Positions 6,262-15,600 of a DNA stretch of 36,429 nt are shown here, piece after piece (the stretch's first letter is position 1; the number at the start of each line of letters is the position of its first letter). The notes beneath the pieces were generated by a model, which saw only the letters and a list, made by a program, of their open reading frames with translations, did not search any database and had not been told where the DNA came from. Source of the DNA: a virus; the IMG/VR virus record IMGVR_UViG_3300037847_002356, positions 1-36,429 of that record, one strand, 5' to 3'. The position numbers and the translations under genes are program-made.

Positions 6262-8882
6262 TGGCAGCAGTAACACAACGCATCCCCAATTACTTGGGTG
6301 GTGTATCTAGACAACCTGACGACAAAAAACTACCTGGACAAGTCGTTGATGTTATTAACGGTTACCCTGATGTTGCGTTGGGTCTGACCAAACGTCCAGG
6401 TATTCAACATATCACTAACCTCGGTACAGGTACTACCTATGACAACTGTAAGTGGTTCTACATTCACAGAGATAATGATGAGCGGTACATTGGTTGTATT
6501 ACTCCTGCCTCTGGAGGTAATCCTGGTGATATTGACATTTGGAATGCCGTAACTGGTGTTGCTTGTACAGTTAACTACGGTACTGGTGCACAAGCATATC
6601 TCTCCGGCACACGGAATGACTATGACGTACTGACTGTACAAGACACTTCTATTATTACTAATAAGACTGTCACTGTTGGTACACAGACTGCAGTAGCTCA
6701 TACAGCGGATCTTAAGGCAACTGTCGTTCTTGTCGATGTTGCTTATAGTGCTGAGTACAAAGTTGAAGTAACTGTTAGTGGTACTACCTATACGGCTACT
6801 TACACGTCACCTGCTAATGCTAGCTCTGCTGCTAATACCACTTTAGGTGTTACTGCAGATGAGATCTTGTCAGGTATTCAGTCTGCATTAACAGGTCAAA
6901 GCATTCCCAACCTGACGATAACTAAGTTAGGCACTGTTCTTGAGTTGGCTAATACGTCAGCTATGGAGATCACTGCTACTGGTGGTGCGGCTACTAATAA
7001 ACTTACTGCCTTTGTCGAAACTGTAGACAATGTCAGTGAGTTGGCTAATGAAGCTAACCACGGTCGTGTTGCAAAAATTGTTAACACAACCAGTGCTTTC
7101 GATACCTATTATGCAAAGTTCGTTGCTTATAACGGTTCATCGGGCAAAGGTTATTGGGAAGAAACCTTAGGCTTTGGCGCTTCTCCTGGTCTTGATAATG
7201 CAACAATGCCACATGAGCTGGTTAACTCAGCTACCAATACCTTCACCTTTCAAAGAATTGATTACACCGATCGACTTGTAGGTGATGATGACACCAACTC
7301 TCATCCTAGTTTTGTCGGTAACACGATTCAACAGGCTTTCTTGAATGCAAATAGACTTGGATTCTTAACTGCAGATAATGTGTCGATGAGTCAGGCAGGT
7401 GACTTTTATAACTTCTACCACGTCTCTGCTCAAACTGTGATCGACTCTGATCCTGTTGACATCAGTTGTTCTTCAATCCGACCTGCAGTGTTGCATGGTG
7501 TCATCTCAACTACACAAGGTCTTGTGCTGTTTAGCCGTAGTCAGCAGTTCTTGTTGACTGCCGTTGACAACATCATGACACCACGTACAGCGACCATTAG
7601 GACTATCTCTGCTTATGAGATGGATACTAATGTAGATCCAGTAGACGTTGGTACAAACATAAACTTTATTAGTAAGACGAGTAGCTTTACACGTGTCTTT
7701 TCAATGGTCACCCGTGGTCAGCAAGACAACCCCCAGGTGCTGGACCTAAGCAAGATTGTTAACGAGTACATTCCTAGCAACATAGATACGTTGATTGCCA
7801 GCCCTCAGAACCAATTTATTGCTATGAGTAGCCAGTCATCTGACAAGATGTATCTATTTAGTTTCTACAATAATGGCGAAAAGAACTTACTTGAATCGTG
7901 GTACAGCTGGGAAATGCCAGGCAATGTTCAGACATGTGCTGTTGACCAAGATGATATGTATGTCATCACTAAACAAGCGGATCAATTTACACTTGGTAAA
8001 GCGGCTATTAACCAAAGTCCTGACACAGCAATCATTGTCAATAGCAATGGTGCCCGTGTTAATCCAAGCGTGGATCTTTATGCTACCGCTAGCAGTGTCG
8101 TCTACGACTCAACAGACGAACTCAGTAAGTGCTACCTACCCTACAACGATGTGCCTGGCTTGAAGCCGGTCCTTCTTATTGCTGGGAGTACCCAACAGGG
8201 TAGCTTTGTTGAATCTGGCTTTACGATTACACCTGAACGTGACAGCGATAGTACTGGTGACTATTTCATTGTTCCAAAGAAAAATCTGACTTCACAGGCA
8301 TCTGATGTCATTGTTGGATTTAAATATGACTTTGAAGTAGAACTTCCTACTACCTTCTATGCACGTACACCTGACGGCAAGAATGTTGACTTTACTGCAC
8401 GTCTGACTATTGCACGTTACACCTTCTCTGTCGGTTTGTCTGGTGTCATGTCATTCAAGCTTAAGTCCAATGGATCACATCCCCAGTCTGTCTCCTTTAC
8501 TGGTGATGGATCAACAACTAACTTTGAATTCCAACTGGACTATCAAGACCGTGAACAGATCAAGGTCAAAGTAAATGGTGTGGAAGATACCTCCTTTACA
8601 TTTGTAGACGACAATGAAATTCAAATACCCTCTGCACCAGAAGATGGTCATGAGGTATTAATTTACCTTGATGAGTGGTATCAACTATCCCCCGTTACCA
8701 ACGCAAACTATTATTTGGCTAACGACATCCCCCTTACTGATCAGCAGTATGTGACGTTGCCTATCCATCAAAACAACAAGAACTTTACACTTAAACTTTT
8801 CAATGATTCCCCGTTCCCGGTTTCGGTTGGGTCGATGATGTGGGAAGGAAATTACTCACCTAGATACTATAGGAGATCTTAA
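6261..8882 (+). CDS. Tail tubular protein B (gp12-like nozzle)
   Basis: T7 gp12-type nozzle, the distal part of the tail tube. The 873 residues include the family's N-terminal signature RIPNYLGGVSRQPDDKK and KRPGIQHI, a beta-rich central propeller region, and a C-terminal GSMMWEGNYSPRYYRRS typical of gp12 proteins. Around residues 744-803 there is an inserted beta domain (FTGDGSTTNFEF...DREQIKVKVNG...TSFTF) that strongly resembles the N-terminal virion-anchoring domain of the tail fibre at 17000-18445. It overlaps the upstream gp11-type gene by one base and is followed two bases later by the gp14-type gene. Confidence 0.95.
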   Translation: MAAVTQRIPNYLGGVSRQPDDKKLPGQVVDVINGYPDVALGLTKRPGIQHITNLGTGTTYDNCKWFYIHRDNDERYIGCITPASGGNPGDIDIWNAVTGVACTVNYGTGAQAYLSGTRNDYDVLTVQDTSIITNKTVTVGTQTAVAHTADLKATVVLVDVAYSAEYKVEVTVSGTTYTATYTSPANASSAANTTLGVTADEILSGIQSALTGQSIPNLTITKLGTVLELANTSAMEITATGGAATNKLTAFVETVDNVSELANEANHGRVAKIVNTTSAFDTYYAKFVAYNGSSGKGYWEETLGFGASPGLDNATMPHELVNSATNTFTFQRIDYTDRLVGDDDTNSHPSFVGNTIQQAFLNANRLGFLTADNVSMSQAGDFYNFYHVSAQTVIDSDPVDISCSSIRPAVLHGVISTTQGLVLFSRSQQFLLTAVDNIMTPRTATIRTISAYEMDTNVDPVDVGTNINFISKTSSFTRVFSMVTRGQQDNPQVLDLSKIVNEYIPSNIDTLIASPQNQFIAMSSQSSDKMYLFSFYNNGEKNLLESWYSWEMPGNVQTCAVDQDDMYVITKQADQFTLGKAAINQSPDTAIIVNSNGARVNPSVDLYATASSVVYDSTDELSKCYLPYNDVPGLKPVLLIAGSTQQGSFVESGFTITPERDSDSTGDYFIVPKKNLTSQASDVIVGFKYDFEVELPTTFYARTPDGKNVDFTARLTIARYTFSVGLSGVMSFKLKSNGSHPQSVSFTGDGSTTNFEFQLDYQDREQIKVKVNGVEDTSFTFVDDNEIQIPSAPEDGHEVLIYLDEWYQLSPVTNANYYLANDIPLTDQQYVTLPIHQNNKNFTLKLFNDSPFPVSVGSMMWEGNYSPRYYRRS

Positions 8883-8884
8883 AT

Positions 8885-9958
8885 ATGGCATGGATTATCG
8901 GCGGAGCTGTACTAGGCTCCGCTGTACTAGGCGCTGTCGGTGCTAGTCAGTCTAATAAACGCTCTGATAAAGCAGTTGACCGTCAGTATGACTATGACGT
9001 CGAAGCTCATGAGATGAACATCGAAAAGATGGAAGCTGACTACGATTATCTCGTAGAAAGCATTCTTTCTCAGGAGCGTAACTTCGATACACAGCGTGCT
9101 TATAAAGATCAACTTGCAATCGATACGTACAACAGAGAGCTTCAGATTGCTCAAATTGAACGTCAAACAAATGCAAGAGCGTTTGCTAAGTCTGAACAAA
9201 TCTATGGCACTACATTAGGTTTGAATGCTGTTGAACGAAAGTATTCACAAGATGCAGCGTATCGACAACGTAAAGAAATTCAACAAGCTGCTGCCTTTGA
9301 CAATCAACAAGCAATTATTGAATCTCTTCAGGCACAGGGTACTGCACTAGCTAGAGGTCAGTCTGGTAGATCTGCTGCAAAGGTTCAACAAGCTGAACGC
9401 ATGAAGTTTGGTATGGATCAAGCTGTTCTTGCTGCATCCCTTTTAAGTGCAGACGAGAACCTTTCAGCCACTCTACGTGACATTGAGTTGGCTTACGACA
9501 CAGCTAACATGCAAGCTGATGCTAATCGGATGCTTCCGCCACCTCCTGTGTTGGATCCAATCGTTCCGATGGCTACTCCTGATATGGAGTTTCTTATGCC
9601 ACGTGAGCTTCAGGACTTTGACTTTGGTCCTGATCCGATTAAAGGTGTCGCTAATTACACGAATCCGTGGCTTACGTTTGCTCAGACAGCATTGAGTGGT
9701 GTTCCTGCTGTTGTGGGAGCAGTAAACAAAACAAATACAAGTTCAGATATTCGACTAAAAGAAAAGATTGAACGTGTTGGTACTTCACCTTCAGGTATTC
9801 CAATCTACGAGTTTAACTACAAAGGACAACCGTTTAGGTATAGAGGCGCTATGGCGCAAGATCTACTCGAAACGCATCCTGAAGCAGTTGGAACAAGAAA
9901 TGGTCACTACACAGTCGATTACAGCATAATCGATGTTGACATGGTTCAAATTAACTAA
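8885..9958 (+). CDS. Internal core protein (gp14-like) with S74-type C-terminal domain
   Basis: Position and composition match T7 gp14, the smallest internal core protein that forms the outer-membrane part of the DNA ejection conduit. The 357 residues comprise an N-terminal Gly/Ala hydrophobic segment (about 3-20, GGAVLGSAVLGAVGAS), a long Gln/Ala-rich helical region (30-215), a Pro-rich linker, and at 287-357 an S74-like intramolecular chaperone domain: SDIRLKEKIERVG, YEFNYKGQPFRYRGAMAQDL, VDYSIID. The Ser287-Asp pair corresponds to the self-cleavage site of S74 proteins; whether it cleaves here is unknown, and the domain is short. T7 gp14 lacks this extension. Confidence 0.85.
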   Translation: MAWIIGGAVLGSAVLGAVGASQSNKRSDKAVDRQYDYDVEAHEMNIEKMEADYDYLVESILSQERNFDTQRAYKDQLAIDTYNRELQIAQIERQTNARAFAKSEQIYGTTLGLNAVERKYSQDAAYRQRKEIQQAAAFDNQQAIIESLQAQGTALARGQSGRSAAKVQQAERMKFGMDQAVLAASLLSADENLSATLRDIELAYDTANMQADANRMLPPPPVLDPIVPMATPDMEFLMPRELQDFDFGPDPIKGVANYTNPWLTFAQTALSGVPAVVGAVNKTNTSSDIRLKEKIERVGTSPSGIPIYEFNYKGQPFRYRGAMAQDLLETHPEAVGTRNGHYTVDYSIIDVDMVQIN

Positions 9959-9965
9959 CTAACTA

Positions 9966-12683
9966 ATGGCAAGACAATTTCAAGGGTACGCCCGTGGAAG
10001 AGGTTTTACTAGTCGTAGCCCTGGTGCTGGTGCCGTAAGCCGAATTCAAGAACAAGGCAACAAGACCATTCAAGGTCTTAAGGAGCAGCTTCAGTCCAAA
10101 CGACAGAAAGACCAACAATATATTGCGGATCTGGACTCCAATTTTCGCAGAGATCAAGCTATCAAAGGAGAGATCAAACAGTTTGAAGACAAAGCGTTTG
10201 CTCTCAAGATGTCTAACATCAAACAAAACCAAGAGCGGTCACTTGAAAATATCAAAACTGAGGCATCCAACCAAGCTCGTGTGGCCGAGCAACTGTCTGA
10301 GTTCAGCACTACTTTAGGTAAATCTATTTATGAGGTAAAGGATGCTATTGAAACTGCTAAGTTTAAAGCAGACGTAACAACCTCTATTATGGGGCCTTTT
10401 CCTGAAAAACCTTCGGAAGCTGATAAAGCAGCTAAAGAAGCACTTCGTCAGGCAAATGCAACCACTCAAGCTGATCTACAAGACAGTGTAGTTAGAGATG
10501 GCTTATCTCAAGCTACTGCACAGAGGCAAAAAGCTGCATCACCTTTTGCTCATTTGCAAAGTGTAGACGCAAAAATTGCCCACATGCCTACCAGATTCCT
10601 TGAGTTGGCAACCCATGACAATCATGGCAATGATCTTGTCCATCAAATTATTGATGAGCTAGATTTATATGGTGTCAGACGTTCACGCTTTTACGATGCC
10701 GCTCTTGAAATTAAAAAAATAAGGGCTGGTTTTAAAGCTGATAACCGTAAAGTAGCTGCTATTAATCAATCTGCAGAGATAGTCAACACTGCTATGGCTC
10801 AGGTTCTTAGGAGCAAAAGTAGTGAAGATATGGAGGATTTTATTATTACACTTAAGAGCCATACAACAAATGGTGAAACTGCAATAACTAATCCAGATCA
10901 ACTCGACATTTTGATGGATCTATGGAAAAATCCTGCATTTTCTAATCAAGATCGGGAGCGGTTCATGGATCTTCAGATGCGTGATAAGAACGGTAAACCT
11001 CTCGGCAGGACTTATCGAGATCAGTTTAGCGACACCCGTTTACTTACTTTAAGGAATGAGGTAGAGAAGGAAAGGATTGATCGTGTTGATCGGCAAAACG
11101 ACATTGTAAAAGCTGAACAACTTGATAATTATCTCAAAACTAGAACAGAGATTTTTGCGCTCCGTGCTCAGGGTAAGATCGACTATGATACTTACAAGTC
11201 GTCACTCGAAAATTTAGACGTTTCCAAAGACCAGCGTACTAAATTGTATGAACTCTTATACAGTATTAGTAACGATAAGGTTAGTAATGATGCTTATGCT
11301 AAAGAAGCTGATCATCTTATGGATACTGGCCGCGACCCTACAGAAGTCATCAGCCGCATGACTGGCAAAACGTTGGCTACATATACTGATAAACTTAATA
11401 AATACCGAAAAGTTTTTACACAAGCTTCAGTTGACGACAAAAAAAACAAAGACCGAATTTTCGAAGCTGGTAAACTCCGTTTAGGCATTAGCAATATAGG
11501 AACAGTTAAGGACCCATCACTTGGCTTTGCTACTGATGATCGTCTTGCAAAAATGCAAGCGAGACGTGCGGAGCTGATGCGGACTCAAGGTATGGATATG
11601 GCTAATGCTAATAGAGTGGCAATGGGTGAAATGATTGATCTCATCCAAAGTTCAGAACTTCCCGAATACAAACCTTCAGGCACTGGTACAGGAAATCAAC
11701 GTGATATCCCAGCTGGAAGTCGTACAGGAGTCATGGGCAGAGGTACCCGTCGTAAGAGCACTTCTAATTATTACGCATACTATTCTCCAGGTGGTACATA
11801 TTTTGAAAATATTGTACAGGCAAACACACACCAAGCTTTGCAAGCTGTTAGGGCACGACCTGACTCACGTAAAGATGTATTCCTTGTTCCTACAACTAGC
11901 CTAGCTGGAATTTATAACGGAATTATATCTGGAAAAACTTACGAACTTCCTGAAACTATTAAACAACTGCAAAAAGCATATCCTGATACTCTGCAATTAC
12001 AGCTCAACAAATATGCTGATGAGTTTGAGCTACCAAAAATTACCGTACCGCTTACTTATCAACAGATTTTAAGTCAGGAACAAAATGACAGACGAGCACA
12101 ACAATTTATGCAACAAGTAGAAACTATTCAAGAGGAGAGGATTATACCGATTGTAGCTGATCCTTCTGCTAGATCTGATTCACGGTACAGATCTGACGTA
12201 GTAAATCAGCGTAGGTTGATTATGGAGATTCCAGCTGTAGAAGGTGGTATCCAAGGATTGACAGTACAAGATTATGACGAGCTTGCATTCATTGCATCTA
12301 AAGAAGCTGGACCTGGGGACGATCCCTATCTTGTAGCTGCTACTGCTTTGAATCGTTTGGCTTCAGGTAAGTATGGCAAATCTCTGTATGACATTGCACG
12401 TGCCCCAGGACAATATGAAGCTGTCTATACTGGCAAAGCTTATTATGATCCTGCACAAGCTAAAGAGTTTGCTTCACCTGCAGGTCAACGTAAGCTTCGT
12501 GGAATGCTGGTACTTTTAAATGGACGTACTGATTTTAAAGGTCAAGCTATGCTTCACAATAGACATGAATCTGACATAATGGTTCATCCCTTAGGTAATT
12601 TTGCAAGCTATGCAGGCGAAACACCTAACAGCGGTGCTTATACAGGACCAATTGATTACAGCTTTAGGAGGTTTTTTAACTAA
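9966..12683 (+). CDS. Internal core protein (gp15-like) with SleB-type hydrolase domain
   Basis: A 905-residue protein in the gp15 slot of the ejection-core operon. The first roughly 750 residues are helical, charged and Gln-rich, typical of gp15-type ejection proteins. The C-terminus (about 765-905) reads DELAFIASKEAGPGDDPYLV, AATALNRLASGKYGKSLYDI and APGQYEAVYTGK, the pattern of SleB-like cell-wall hydrolases (Hydrolase_2), with Glu780 as the likely catalytic acid. This would open peptidoglycan during DNA entry, a job done in T7 by the transglycosylase domain of gp16. The start follows the gp14-type stop by seven bases; the stop overlaps the next start by one base. Confidence 0.85.
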   Translation: MARQFQGYARGRGFTSRSPGAGAVSRIQEQGNKTIQGLKEQLQSKRQKDQQYIADLDSNFRRDQAIKGEIKQFEDKAFALKMSNIKQNQERSLENIKTEASNQARVAEQLSEFSTTLGKSIYEVKDAIETAKFKADVTTSIMGPFPEKPSEADKAAKEALRQANATTQADLQDSVVRDGLSQATAQRQKAASPFAHLQSVDAKIAHMPTRFLELATHDNHGNDLVHQIIDELDLYGVRRSRFYDAALEIKKIRAGFKADNRKVAAINQSAEIVNTAMAQVLRSKSSEDMEDFIITLKSHTTNGETAITNPDQLDILMDLWKNPAFSNQDRERFMDLQMRDKNGKPLGRTYRDQFSDTRLLTLRNEVEKERIDRVDRQNDIVKAEQLDNYLKTRTEIFALRAQGKIDYDTYKSSLENLDVSKDQRTKLYELLYSISNDKVSNDAYAKEADHLMDTGRDPTEVISRMTGKTLATYTDKLNKYRKVFTQASVDDKKNKDRIFEAGKLRLGISNIGTVKDPSLGFATDDRLAKMQARRAELMRTQGMDMANANRVAMGEMIDLIQSSELPEYKPSGTGTGNQRDIPAGSRTGVMGRGTRRKSTSNYYAYYSPGGTYFENIVQANTHQALQAVRARPDSRKDVFLVPTTSLAGIYNGIISGKTYELPETIKQLQKAYPDTLQLQLNKYADEFELPKITVPLTYQQILSQEQNDRRAQQFMQQVETIQEERIIPIVADPSARSDSRYRSDVVNQRRLIMEIPAVEGGIQGLTVQDYDELAFIASKEAGPGDDPYLVAATALNRLASGKYGKSLYDIARAPGQYEAVYTGKAYYDPAQAKEFASPAGQRKLRGMLVLLNGRTDFKGQAMLHNRHESDIMVHPLGNFASYAGETPNSGAYTGPIDYSFRRFFN

Positions 12684-15600
12684 TGGAATATCAACTTCCA
12701 GCTGACCCTAACTCTGATAATTCTGCAGATCTTGTCCCCCAACCCACTCCAGAAGAAATTCTCGATCAAAGCATTCGAGAAGCTGCTGAGGCACAGCAGA
12801 TGATGGACCTGCGTCAACAGCAGATGATGCAGGAGGAGCAGGCAATTAGAGCAGAGCAAGAACGCTACCAACAGGAACTGAGTGGTGAACTTCCGTCTTC
12901 TGCTCAACAACCCGAACCCCAACCCCAACCCCAACCCGAACCTGAACCCGAACCCGTAGTCCAACCTAAAGCTCCAACCATTCCTACCGACCAGAAAGGT
13001 GAATTTTGGAAGGGATTTAACGAAGCTTTGAAAGCAGGTCCGGAAGCTACTGAAGCCTGGTATCAAGAAAATACGGGCTTGAGTAAGGAAGAGTACATGC
13101 AATGGGTTGACAGTCAAAGTGGAGACCCAGCACCTAACCCCTTGGGAATGACAGCTTTGGCTGCAGGTGCGGGTATTGCTGACTTGCCAATCGACATTCT
13201 GTCTTTGCCCATGTTCGATCGTGGCGGGCTTATGGCGGAGTTCAATAAAAAGTGGGATAAAACCACACGTTTTCAGAACCCTGGCTGGCAATCTGCACGT
13301 AACATCCTCGGTGCCATCATTCCTATCGCTGCTTCCACTAGAGTAGCTACAGGACTTATTGGTGCCACAAGCTTGCCGCGTACTCAAAAAGCATTGGCTT
13401 TACTTGGTGCTGACATTGGTATTGATGCTGCCTTTATGGGTGTCAGCGATCAAGGTAAAGAAGATAACCTTTTCCGACAACTTGACGACGCATTTCCTTG
13501 GCTTAATATTTCTGACGATCTAAAAACGTTGGACGACGACAGTACTATAGTTCGTCGTATTAAGAACATTTACGCTAACACACCATTAGCTATTGTAGGT
13601 AACCTATTAGGTTCTTCTCTTGATCTTATTAATAAAGTTCCATCTTTTGGATGGTTCAAACCTAAGGACGAGACAGCTGCAATTACAAAAGAAATAATGC
13701 AGAGCACAAATACTGATGCTGATACTCTTTTGGAAATTGCTAGAATCAACGAGGCTATTGCCTCTAAAACTCTTAGTAAAGCTGATTTGAAAGACGTAAC
13801 TGCTCTCAAAGAAGCACTTGAACAACAACTGAAAACTAAAGGATTTAGTGATGCTACTAAAGAACCTTTGGAAACAGCTGTGACTAGAGAGATGGATCTT
13901 GACCAAGTTGAGATGGATGAAGCTGCCATTCGTGCTTTGGAAGCTGACCCATGGACTTCTGGATATAACCCTGTTATCACACCTAGTTTGGCAAAACCCG
14001 GAACAGTAGGACGCTCTGGTATTAAACCTGGCGCTGTTATCCGCAACGCTGGCGACTTTACTGCAATTAACCAAGGTGTTGTGTCTGGTGACCCTGCACC
14101 GATGGTCAGTGAAAACATGCTTACTAAGTTCCTCAAAGCAGGTGGGCGTTCTCGTAAAGCTGTCCTTGGTTTGATGGAAGCAGCACGTGATGCTGGTGAC
14201 TACGACGTTGTTGTCAATAAGTTTCGCTTTAGCAAGTCCCAGATGGCTGATGAGGCATACAAGTGGTACACCGAAATTATTGGTGCTAACGACGTTGAAG
14301 CACTTCGTCGCGCTTTTCCACGCGATACTAAGCGGGGTGGTCAAATCCAATATCTTGGCGAAGAGGCAACTCTTGGTGCTGCTTATGCCATGCGTGATTT
14401 GATTGACCGCTATTTGGGTCGTCCAATCGTTGAGCAGTCTGCACGTGTTATGGGGACTCTTGGTTCTGAGGTACGTTCGCTTTCTGAATCTGCTCAGATG
14501 TTTGAAGGTATTGTCGATGAGAATGTCGTTGCTGAAAAGGTGATCGACAAACTCACCATGCTTACTGAAGAGTTTGCTTTAAGTAAGTATGTTGCTGGCT
14601 GGCAGCTTCAAAACTATAACTTTTTTGATAGAGTGCGTACTGGAAGAACTGCCGGAGATGCAGTCGATATGACCATTGCCGAGTTTGATCAAGCTAGCAG
14701 TAAAGCGCATGAACAAGCAATGAATCTGCGCAAGATGCTTACTGAGCTGAAAGACAGCGATCCACGAATGATGAAACCGTTGATGGATGCTTTTGTGCTT
14801 TCTAACGGTAACGTTGACACTATCGATAAGTTGACGAAGTGGGCTTTTGATAACATTGACCCTCTAAATTATATCGCCAACAAAGATGGCATGAACCTGT
14901 GGAGTAAGAGTCTTACTTCAATTGTTTTGAATAATGTTCTTAGCGGTTTGTCCGCTGGACGTGCTGCTATTGCTAACGCAGTTGCGCTTGTGCAAAAGCC
15001 AATTAACAGTTTCCTTGGCACTGGACTTACTTCTATTTTTTCCAAAGACGCTGATGAATTGCGCCGCTTTGCTTACATCAATAGTGGTATTGCAGAAACC
15101 AACCGTCGTGCCTTGAATAATGCCTGGCAGACAATCAAATCAGTTCATAAAGATCCTTCCGCTAATATTGATTTAGTGCGCAAAGATCTGCAAATGTTTG
15201 ACAGTAAAACTTGGGATACTGTTGATGATGTAGCTGAGAAAGTCTGGAAAGAACAAAATAAAGGTGCGTACGCGATGTACACATGGGCAAAGCTCAACAA
15301 ACATGTTGCTGAGTGGCCTTGGATGCGTTTGAATACAACACTGATGGCTGGCGCTGACGGCTACGTCAACACCTCTATGGCAAGCATGGTTGCTCGTATC
15401 CGTGCTTATGACAACCTTGCTCAACAGGGTATTGAGCCTACTGCTAAGGCACTACGCAATGCAGAGAAGGAAGTCTACGCAACTATGTTTGACGAGTCTG
15501 GTCGTATGACTGATTGGGCTGCATCACACATGAGTGGTGAAATTGCACTAAACCTTGATAACGAAGCGGCTAGTGCTATTTCTGGTGTGATGGATAGAAT

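Noticed and set aside
12680-13387. Minus-strand frame (235 aa) opposite the gp16-type gene
   Set aside because: Low-complexity translation that mirrors the Pro/Gln repeats of the plus-strand gene; all other genes are on the + strand.
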